The notes under the pieces were generated by a model. It was not told the origin of the DNA and searched no databases. It worked only from the letters and a program-made list of their open reading frames with translations. A stretch of 64,000 nucleotides of DNA from Siphonodentalium dalli (taxonomy: Eukaryota; Mollusca; Scaphopoda; Gadilida; Siphonodentaliidae): contig CP136065.1 of assembly GCA_032622095.1 (NCBI GenBank), forward strand, positions 109,719,195 to 109,783,194. The letters are read 5' to 3'. The translations under genes were made by a program, and so were the position numbers. Below are positions 44,401 through 56,400 of the stretch, in pieces (positions within the stretch are counted from its first letter, which is position 1; each line of letters starts with the position of its first letter).

Positions 44401-47400
44401 GGAAAATGCCTGTGTCATAAATGAAGTTGAACAGAGATTGCAATACAGGTTTAATCGCATCATATTTTAAACACTCATATGGTATATTGTCTGGTCCGGA
44501 AGAAATTGGAATTGTATTTTGCACTGGATCTTTAATGCTAAAGCTCATGTCATGAAAGGGTTAAAGGTGACATGCAAAGGTTTTTAGATTGGTCTGTGCC
44601 CCTCATATCAATGTTCCATGATTGGCCCTGATCCCAACACGTGGAAACACAAAGTCTCTAGACAGCCGGGAACCCTAGAAATCGCTGTTACGCCACCTCC
44701 CCAAAGTTTGCGCATAGACAAGACGTCATGACTTACCTCCCATGAATTGTGACATCACAGATTGATGTAACATTAATGGCATCCAGAAATGAGTGCTCTG
44801 TGTTACAATACACCATTAGCTTCTGTCCAGATGCCAGAGTTATTATAGTATATGTTGTCAGTGAGATGAGATTCCATCTTATATAACGATAGTTCAAAGA
44901 ATATGATTTCACATGCGGCATATTCGCATTGATGGCACATTAGGCCTATATTCACGAAATAAAATAAAATTGTAAAACAGAACTATTACTTATTTTTGGT
45001 ATACCCTCCCAGTCGTAAAATCAGGGTTTGCCCATGACTGTCTCCCTGGCTTTATATCGATTCAATTGCTACTTTAGCCAGTAAAGTAGACGGCCGGGTC
45101 ATCTACCGGTAATCATAGCAGTAGTCCATTTCACTTCCCAGAGTAACAGTAATATGACTGCCCTTGTAATGGACCACGTGTTTTACAGCATACTTAGAAT
45201 CACACGCAGTGACAATTTGACTACTGATTAATCACATGCACTCTGGAATTATTACAGTGTCGCATGTACATTGCCTGTTTTCATTTCAAGATGAATCATT
45301 AGCGGCTACTTCAAAGCCAAGACTCAATTGTTTGGCAATCATTTGAAACACATTTTTTTGTGACAGATGGAGTGAAATAATGTGTATTCTTGAAACTGAC
45401 ACATAATGCATGAGCAATGCGTTAACTTCATTTTTGGGGTAGATATTATCAATTTTTTTATCAATTTTGAGACAGGTCATAAACTCTTCTTTCTCTTGTC
45501 AATCCGTTACATCACAAACTACGGGGTGATAAGTGATGACATTTTCACTGAAATGCGAAACCTATCTAATCTGATAGCGCTGAAATATTGACACTGCATA
45601 TCGGTAGATAGGCGCGTCAGTAAAATATCACGTTTGCGGCATGTTTTCTGACCAAACTGGCAACCATTTGAATTCATTTTTAGCTAAATGATGAAAACCA
45701 CTGCATGTCACCTTTAAATGATTGAGTGTTTCTGTTTTCAGGGTTTGTTTGTTGAATGTTCGATGTCTGACGGTGCAATATGTAAGAGTAAGGTGCACTC
45801 CTATTTCATTGATCGAGTGAGTACCTATGTATTAACCCTTTTATGACGGTTCTTCCTGAAATTTTTCGAAAACCCTTTGCCGATGCATTCTCTTATATAT
45901 GAGTCTCCCATAGGGAGCCTCGCATATATAAGAGAATGCATTGGTCTAGAAATATTTACATTGACTTTAACATTGTAACCAGTGAATTCTCTTATATATG
46001 TGATGCTCCATATGGGAGACTTGCATACATTGTATATAATGGAATGCACTGACACAGGGTCTACAATGGCATCAGCGCAGCTCCTGTTATTAAAGGGTTA
46101 ACTTTCTTATAATGCATCTCCCAGGTTCAAATTTCCCAAACTAATGTCCATAAAAAAAATTTGATAGAATCCGTGTGATTTGTTTTTTTGTTTTGTTGAA
46201 ATTAATCCAATCAAGCATCACTGACACATTTATGACTGAGATTTTGATTGTATTTCTTAACGTTTTTAAAACATATTTGAACATATTAACCAATTTCAGT
46301 AATGAATTGGAAATCTAAACTAGGAAACAGCCTGTCTCATCTAACTTCTGTTTGGGCTTGAGAAATGGAAATTTGACTTTGCATGGCCTAATTTTAGTTC
46401 TTGAAAGGGTTGATTACGTCAGCAAACTTTCCAATGGTCTAGTATAAGCAGAATTGTGGAAAGTAAATTGGAATGCTGTTAGTACACCTAATTATCAATT
46501 TTATACTCCCAATTGAGATATAACCTGTCATTATGTTATTGGTATGCAATTTTAATTAATTGTTTTTCCAGTTCTAAAATTACGTTAAATTGGTGGAAAG
46601 AAAATAATAATCTTTCAGAACTTCAGCTTGTAAATTTATTTTTTCTGTTTACAGGAGAGAGTGACATATGTGTCTAGACTGGAGAGAAATTACCACATTT
46701 TCTACCAGCTATTGTTTGGTCTTTCACAAGATGAAAGGGGTATAATAATGTTACAGTAATGCCCTAAATAATCGACTCCTTAACCACAGCAGAATTATGG
46801 GTAACTTTTCAGGATTTAGTCGGAAATATGGCTTGTTGCCATTCATTCATAATTATGCTGTGGTTAAGGAGTCGATTATTTAGGGCCTTACTGTACATGC
46901 AAATATGTGTTGTGTCTATAATGAGTGTCATTTCGTATTTGATTTCTTTGGTTTTCTGGGAAGGTAGTGTTATATCAGAATATTCATTGTGTAATTTTAA
47001 TTTGACAAGCCTGCAAATAGAGTGTCCGTCATTTGCAGAATGAGGTGTCCAGAAGGTCAAATTAGTGATGCTGTCCTGCACAGTGGGCTAGCATCACTAA
47101 AGTCACCCTCTGGGGACCTCAGTCTGTTTAGGTCTCATCTTCTGGGAAGTGTCCATAGCCTAAAATTAACATTGTTTTTAGTTACTTTTTCCATCTGTTC
47201 AGTTTATATATCCCCTAATTTGCAGAAGATAAATTGCATAATTGAGGTGACTAAATGGGTGAACATCACCAACTTTCAACTGGGGAACTTCAATCTGATC
47301 CTTGAGGCCTAAGCAGAATGAGTTCCCAGAATGAGGGTGAATGTGGTGACATTAACCCACCGTGCGGGATAGCATCACTAAATTCATCCTCTCGGTACCT

Positions 47401-50400
47401 CATTCTGTAAATGACAGACACACTATTTGCAGGCTTGTACTTTGATATATTTTAGTGTTCTTGTAAGGCAATCGTTTTTAACCCTTTCATGATGGGAGCT
47501 GTGCTGGTGCAGCATTAAAGACCCTGTGCCAGTGCATTCTCTGATACATGCGAGTCTCCCATAGGAAGCCTCACATATATAAGAGAATGCACTGGATTAC
47601 ACGGTCAAGGTAAATATTGTTAGGCCAATGTATTCTCTTATATATGTGAAGCTTACCTATATTGTATAAAAGTATGACATTAGTTTTTCATAAAAAAGAA
47701 GTTAACAAAGTACCTAACTTCATGCTCAACTTTCTAAGAGACTATTTCAATTGTCACAGTAATAGACCCTAAATAATCGACTCCTTAACCACTCCTGTGA
47801 TTAAGGAGTCGATTATTTAGGGCATTACTGTATATCTGTTGTGGGGAATCCTACCTTATGTTATTGCTACATTCTTCATTTACTATTATCAAGAGATATT
47901 TATAGGATATTACTTGGTTTGTTTGATATATTAGGCCCGATATCAGGCCAATAATATCAAACCAACCAAGTAATATCCTATTTATTAATTAGATCGCCTC
48001 TTATTATACACTACTCTTTCAAATGAGTGACGTCATTAAAATCTATGTCTACACATTACTTAGCACAATTGTAACTCACTTTGTCCGAATCTGCTGCCTA
48101 ATTCAAAGATGAATTGTCTGATTTTGATGAGCGTGTGCCGAATGTATTTAGAACAGTGAGACAGAGTCATAAAACCATATTACTCGGATTTGTGATGTCG
48201 TAAAAGGATAGTACTTGGATTGGTGATGTCGTAAAATGATATTACTCGGTTCAAGGGCAAATTGAAGCAATATTCAGATATTTACCTAGTTTGATAACAA
48301 GCAGTTCTGGGAAAAAATGTCATATCTAATTAATAATAAATATTATCAACGAACCACATCTTCAAGTTTATGCAGAATTGCACTATGAGCTAATTCCCCC
48401 ACGACACAAAAACCTGTTCTGTGATACCTGTATATATGCAGATATCACTATGAGTTAACCTTTTCATGACGGGAGATGCGCTGGTAGAGCATTAAGGATC
48501 CTGTGCCAGTGCATTCTCTTATATATGCGAGTCTCCCACAGGGAGCCTCGCATTTATAAGAGAATGTACTGGCTTACATGATCCAGGTAAATAGTGTTTG
48601 GCCAATGTATTCTCTTATATATGCGAGGCTCCAAATGGGAGACTCGCATATATAAGAGAAATGCATTGACACAGGGTTTTTGCAAAATTTCAAGAAGCTC
48701 CAGTCATAGAAGGGTTAATTGACTCATTTGATTTCAGTTAAGCTACACCTGGGTAACTATTCTCCACACAACTTGAGGTACCTCAGCAGCGGTCTTCCTA
48801 TACAGAATGAATCTCAGGAAAAAAAGCGATTTGAAGCCTGGAAGGTCTGAAAATTTATTTATCCCTTTCTATACTAAATAGTCATTGATGAATAGTTCCC
48901 TTAGAAACAAGCCTGCAAATAGGATGGCTGTCATTGGAAGAATGAGGTCCCCAGAGGGTGAACTTACCGATGCTATCCCGCATGGTGGGCTAGCATCACC
49001 AAATTCACCCTCTGGGAACCTCATTCTCCTTAGGCCTTCACTGCTATGGGAGAGCTCAGAGGTTCAGATTGAAGTTCCACAGTTGAAGTTGGTGATATTC
49101 ACCCATTAGACACCTCTATTATGCATTTTATCTTCTGCCAATTAGGGGATATAGAAACTGAACAGAAAGGACAAAATAAATAAAAACTTTCCAGAAGATG
49201 AGGCCTAAGCAAAATGAGGTCCTGAGAGGGTGAATTTAGTGATGCTAGCCCACTGTGTGGGGTAGCATCACTAAATTCACCCTCTGGGCAGACACACTAT
49301 TTCAAAGCTTGATTGACGAGTAGTGTCCACAAAAAATAACATTTGGTCAAAATGTTTGGCGTCAAGCCTATGCCAGCAATTACCTCTCAAAAATCACCAG
49401 ATCTCACAAAATCCCTTTCACTCGTTAATAGTTAATCAGCGGCTGGCCAGTGTGTGTTTGGATAACAATTTACCAGAAGTCACCCATGCTGGTTAACAAA
49501 CAATGATATAAGTTCAATTGAGGTTGACAAATTTCACACATTTCTACAGGCTGCCATCTCAGTGCTAGGGATACCATATACTGATATCACCAGGATCTTA
49601 GCTGCTGTGCTGCTCTTAGGGAACATTGAGCTGGTTGAGGGTAATACATCAGAGCTTGATGTTATAGGCAACAACGGTGAGTGAACACCAGTGGATGGAT
49701 GAGTCAGTGCATAAAATTTAAAGATTCAGTTAACCTACGTACGGGTTAGTGAACATTCAGATGGCTATGATTCAATTATTTAAAAGTGGAGGAATCGGGC
49801 CCGACAAAATCATGAATAGTCTGTTCACACGATTCCAATGTCATCGCAAATAAGAATATCAGAAGCCATGGTTAACGAAGTGATTGACTACCTTATGATT
49901 TTTCCATCTATGATTTTACATACACATCACTGCGATTCCATTTCAGGTGGAGGTAACCTAGGATACATTACGATTTCGCAGCTGAAATCAAACAGTGCTT
50001 ATATTCATTTATACTCACAATCTTGTGGTGTACATGCACAGTCCAATTATCAGTTATTACCCACGATGAAAAACTTCCCACTTATGATTGAATCGTGGTC
50101 ATTTGTTTTTGGTTTACCCATTGTTTGTTCATGCAGGAAAAAATTATTAAACTAATTACAGTAATGCCCTAAGTAATCGACTCCTTTAACCACAGCAGAA
50201 TTATGGGTAACTTTTCAGGATTTAGTCGGAAATATGGCTTGTTGCCATTCATCGGAAAGCTCTCGGGGAGAGCTTTCCGATGAATGGCAACAAGCCATAT
50301 TTCCGACTAAATCCTGAAAAGTTACCCATAATTCTGCTGTGGTTAAAGGAGTCGATTACTTAGGGCATTACTGTATTTGGGACAAGTCCGCCTAGAGAAC

Positions 50401-53400
50401 TTGAGCAACACTTTTGAATAAATTATCACATAAAAATGTTCTGGAGTGATTGTTTGTGGTCAGTGATCTCTCCTAGCAACTCATTCAAAGTGTATTCCAC
50501 CAATAATTTATAATTAGCAACTTGAAGATTTGCATTCAATGGTTATAAAACGAATCCAGTAATCGATGATGATGTTCATGCATCATGAGTAGTGCAGATG
50601 AGAATGACAAATGTACTTCTTCTGTAATTAACCCTTTGAGTGCCAGGGGCCGATCTCATCGGCCCTAAACCTACAAAATAAGTCTGTTAAAGAATATAAG
50701 AATAAATGATTAAAATTGTAAAAAACAAAAAATTGTTAGGCCAATGCATTCTCTTATATATGCAAGGCGACCTATGGTCGACTCGCATATATAAGAGAAT
50801 GCATTGGCACAGGGTATATGGGTCGATACAAAAATCGACCTGGCACTCAAAGGGTTAATGTATTACCTGTTGCCTGCTTTTTTTTCTTGAAAACCCCTCC
50901 AGATGAATAACAGTGAAATTGTGATTTGTGGGGGCTAACCCCGGGATTGTCGAAAGGGCCAAAGGCCCTTTCCTTAACCCCTCAGATGAATAACAGGCCA
51001 TTCCATGTATGCTTTTATAACTGAGTTGGAGTATCCATTCACTATCAAGTCGGGATTTAGTTTGTCTGACATTTGCAGAATGAGGTCCCCTGAGGGTGAA
51101 TTTAGTGATGCTGTCCCGCATGGCGGGCTAGCATCACCAAGTTAATCCTCTGGGAACCTCATTCTGCTAAGGCCTTAACTGCTATGGGAGACCTAGGATC
51201 AGATTGAAGTTCCCCAGTTGAAGTTGTTGATGGTCACCAATTAGTCACCTTGATTATGCATTTTATCTTCTGAAAATTAGGGGATATAGAAATTGAACAG
51301 AAGGGAAAAAGTATCTATAACAATGTTAATTTGAGACTATACTTCCCAGAAGATGAGGCACAAGCAGAATGAGGTCCACAGAGGGTGACTTTGGTGATGC
51401 TAGACCGCTGTGCGGGGTAGTGTCACTATAAATTCACCCTCTGGGGACCTCATTCTGCAAATGACAGAGACACTATTTGCAGGCTTGCACATGGAGCAAT
51501 GCAAACAAGATGACTTGCCCATGGTAATGGATTATAAGATGAATAGCATCAGACAGTAATGTTGTTGAGAGGGTACATGCTTATAATGTGATGGTGTGAT
51601 CCATACCAGGTGTGGTTAATTTGAGTAACTGATGCTGTCCTGTTAAATTAACTACATGTACCATCATCACAGTTTGACCCAGACAAAGCGGTCATGAAGA
51701 CAATTTAAGAGCACCCTCAGTTAAGAGGACATATGGCTCATTCAAACCCCAAAAATTATAATTTAACACAAATTGGTAAGAGGTATCTCAAAATATACCT
51801 ACGCAGAAAATTTCCGAACAAACTCGTTGATATAATGCTGATGTTTTGTTTCTCCAAATAACAGGTGTCTGACATTTGCAGAATGAGGTCCCCTGAGGGT
51901 GAATTTAGTGATGCTATCCCTCACAGTGGGCTAGCATCACGAAATTCACCATCTGGGAACCCCATTCTGATTATGCCTTAACTTCTATGGGAGACCCAGG
52001 ATCAGATTAAAGTTCCCCAGTTGAAGTTGGGGATATTCAGCCATTAGTCACCTCGATTATGCATTTTATCTTCTGCAACTTAGAGGACATAGCAACTGAA
52101 CATAACGAAAAATTAACTAAAAACAATGTTAACTTGAGACTATAGATACTTCTCAGAAGATGATGCCTAAATAAGAATGAGGTCCACAGAGGGTAAATTT
52201 GGTGATGCTAGCCCACTGATCAGGATATAGTATCACTAAATTCGCCCTCTGAGAACCTCATTCTGCAAATGTCAGACACACTAAATCCAGGCTTGTTCAG
52301 AAAAGAAAGGGTTGACATGTAATATCTTCCAACTGATGAACTGCAGTGAATAATCAGTTGCATATTTATCATTGAACTCACTTGTTGTGATTATTTTCAA
52401 TAGAGTTGAAGGCTGTGGCAGCTTTACTTGGTGTATCTGGTGTAACCCTCTACAAGGGACTCACAACAAGAACGCTGTGCACTCACGGTCAAGTCTGCCG
52501 ATCATTAGCTAGCTCGAGCATGGTAAATACAACATATCTATATGAATGATATATTAACCCTTTCATGACTGGAGCTTCTTGAAAATTTTTTAATACCCTG
52601 TGCCAATGCATTCTCTTATATATGCGAGTCGGCCATAAGGCGCCTCACATATATAAGAGAATGCATTGGCCTAACAATATTTACCTTGACATTGTAAGCC
52701 AATGGGAGACTATGGGAGACTCGCATATGTAAGAGAATGCACTGGCACAGGGTCTTCAATGCCACACCAGTGCAGCTCCTGTCATGAAAGGGTTATAATC
52801 CCCCGCAAACAATGTTTAGTGGGGGATATAGAAATGGGCTCCTTCCGTCCGTCGGAGCTTTGGAGCTCAATATTTTAGTCAATGTGGTTGGAGTTGAATG
52901 ATCTTTGGTATGCTGATGAACCACCATGGTGGAGAGGATATTTGCATACAATGGGTTTTGTCCATTCATTTGAAAAAAAGTGACGTATTATGTTATTGGT
53001 CAGTCTGTTCATCCTTCCGTCTGTCAGACCTCTGTCTTTTTGATTTTTTTCGTTTCCAGTTAATAACTTTAGTAAGTCTGAACTGAATGTAATGAAATTT
53101 ACTGGCACAAAATACCACAGGTATTAGGCACAATTTTTTTTTTTTTAATTTAATAAATATCTCGGAAAGGTATCTATCTCATTTTTGATAGAGGTCAGCA
53201 TTTTTCTCTACAAAAGCAACATTTTACTTTTTTATTGATCTGTAATTGCAGCACTATGTGACCAAATAATCATAGTTTTCAAAAAGGTTTGGTTCGTCGT
53301 CGTATTTGAGATTAGTGAACATAGAAAAACATTTAAAGGTACTCAATCCGAACAGAGGGTCCCCATCTCAACAGATTCCAACAACAACAATCCGATCAGA

Positions 53401-56400
53401 GGGTCCTATATTACTATTTCTTTGGCTTTGGGGGTAAAAAATATTTGATTCAAGTCGAGGAACCCATCAAACAAAGCTCAGAGTTATTAGATATTGATTT
53501 TTGAAATTTGTTAATTTCTCGAGATGAGTACTAATAATTGCCGTCAATTTTGAAACCTGCTCGAGATGAGTACACCAAAACTCTATTCAAACAGACAAGG
53601 ATGGATAACTCTAAAATCAAGTGGTAATAATAACGCAATTTTGACTACGTACTGGGCCAGAAAGAATTCCCGATAATGAAAAATAATAGATTTCTAAAAT
53701 CGATATCTAACAAATCTGAGCTTTGATGGGTGACTTCCTCGACTCGAATCAAATATTTTTGACCCCCGAAGCCATTGAAATAGTAATTGAGATGAGTTTT
53801 ATCTGATTGAGTACCTTTAAAGTTGATAAATCAAATTTATTTGGTTGGTACCCCGAAACGTCCGTCCAATGAAAAATAAAAAAATCAAACAATCCAACCC
53901 CTAAATCACCGAAATCTGTACTCTAATCATCAAACTAAATAGCCCGTTGTTTCACGAAGGACAGCTAATTTGGGTGTGGTACTCAACATACATCGAGTTT
54001 AATAACGATTTTTATCTTTTTTTTCCCGTCAGTTTTACATGATTCTTTTCGCGGGAGGCCATTTTGAAAGTGCGAAACAAACTCGAGAAACTCTGCAGTA
54101 AATGACTCCAAAATGTGAAATCATGATAATTTGTAATACTGAATTGCTGAAATTTTTTGAACGTATACACATTTTTGAGGAAAAAATCTGGTGACTTCCT
54201 GGTTGCAGAAAAAGCAGAATTATCAATGGACCAACATGATGAAAAGAAAATTTGTGATATTTATTATATATTCATAAACAGATTCAAAAAGGCGAGGATG
54301 ATCCTCCAGGGAGGTAATCTCAATCACTTGAATATCCTAAAAATGGTCTAGCGCTTTCGATACAAGTGTATCTTCTTCAGGACCAGGATGGCGTAGATAG
54401 ATGTGGATTTTGCCTGTCCTTTTATACTCTAGGTTGATTGAGCGTGAATTTGATTGGTCAAAGAGGTTCAAGCACACATATCCTTACACGAATGGACAAA
54501 TATCCCGTTAAATGGACAATACTTTATATGACTGTAGTTTGTGAGTTGCACATTACACTTTTGTCAATCTCACATCCAGTAGTTGTCACTTCTCCCCTCA
54601 TGGTCCAAATGACCCAATCCCACAAAATACCCTTCTCGGATCCAAGCACATGTCCTCAATTCACCCGATTATTCACATTTGATTGGTCAAACATCTCATC
54701 CGCCCATATTCGTCACAACCATAAACCATTGACTCTGTGACCGCGTAATGCCCTATATCGGCCACCACTACACAATACCTTCCGGTTTAAACAATTGGTA
54801 GCCACCGACTCTGTGCAAACTTTGCACAAGACATAATGCGGCCAATAATCCACTTGTATGCCACCCAGGGATGCAAGATATAAACAGTGCGAAACAAACT
54901 CGAGAAACGCTGCAGTAAATGACTCCAAAATAAAATAATTTTACATCGATAAAAACAAATGTTTCATCTAATTCCTTATCTAGTGGGTATTATATATCCA
55001 CCACATGATTTTTGTCATTAAGAATGCTGGATATCAATTAAAAGAGAGATATTAAAATTAATTTAATAAAGTTCAAGTTAGTTTCGCTTTCAGTTTTTCA
55101 AAATGGCCTCCCGTGAAAAGAATTCTGTAAAACTGACGAAAAAAAAGGACATAAATCGTTATTAAACTCGATGTATGTTGAGTACCACCCCCAAATTAGC
55201 TGTACTTCATGAAACAATGTCTGTTTGACAATAGGGCTATTTAGTTTGATGACAATAGTATAGATTTCGGTGATTTAGGGGTTGGATTATTTTATTTTTT
55301 GATTTTTCATTGGATGGACGTTTCGGCTACCAAAAAATTAATTTCATTGACAACTTCGAATGATTTTCTATGCTCACTTGTTTAAAGTATGACCACCTAT
55401 TTTCACTATCAGCCTTGATATATTTTTATAAAAAACAAAATTTGTGCCTAATACCTGTGCAAAATACAGGTCAAGTCAAATTTGGGTTCTGCACGCCAAT
55501 ATTCACCAGAGTTACGGCCCTTTTTGTTGGAATTTGCCCTCAATTTTCGTTTCCGGATGATAACATTAGTAAGTCTGAACTGAATGGAATTTTTGGTGTG
55601 TTAGTTTACTAGCTCAAAATACAGGCCAAGTTTGATTATTGGTTCCACCTGCCAATTTTCACCAGAGTTATGGCCCTTTGTTGAAATTAACATGGGCATA
55701 TTTTTCCACACCCTAGCGATGGTTTTAGTTATAGGAGTGTGAAAACTTAGAAAACTTCTGAACTTTGGAGCTCTGTATCTCAGTCATCGGTGGTCAGATT
55801 TGAATGATCCTTGGTGCTGATGAATCACCATGGGGGAAAGGATATTTATTTAGTGTGAAAAGTGAAAATTCATCTCTGCCAACTTCGAATATCTGTATCG
55901 CAGTCATCGTAGGTCATGTTTGAATGATATTTGGTATGCCAAAGAGGCAGCATGAAGGGAGCAATATAATCTAGACAGTGTGAAAGCTAAACAGTTTTTA
56001 GAACGAAATTTCAAAACCTGTATACCATTCAGCCCATTTTCAAAACCTGATTACACTTCAGCATTTTTTTGGTGAGAGTGACCACTTCAGCCCAAGTAAG
56101 TGTGGTCTCCAAATTAAAAATTTCTAATGCTCAATTCTATCCCATAGTTTTGACAGGGTCCTTTGGGTAAGTCGTCTGACAATCCTACATGCTGTTACTA
56201 TTTGGAAATGTTTTGGTTTGTATATTGTGCCACACTATGCCAAATTAATGTAGTTTGATGGTGATGATACCAATGACCAAAAATTTTCTGTTACACCCAA
56301 TATCTAAAAGCTGAAGTTGTTGCGTTTTCAAAGTTTTTATTTTATTTTGAATTTTAGGCCAACAGAACAAGAGACGCACTAGCTAAATCTTTATACAGTC

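Larger units (their letters stand above)
53821..55358. mobile_element. Inverted-repeat element, about 1.5 kb, with ribozyme-like motif
   Basis: Arms 53821-54090 and 55090-55358 are inverted copies (ccgaaacgtccgtccaatga against tcattggatggacgtttcgg; gtggtactcaacatacatcg against its inverse). The interior includes a 175-bp block shared with 59065-59255, and a segment with gcgctttcgatacaag and cttcttcagg typical of Penelope-like element termini. Confidence 0.65.

Noticed and set aside
49838-50155. 105-codon plus-strand ORF in a myosin intron
   Set aside because: No recognised domain, and it lies between exons 7 and 8 that already join in phase.
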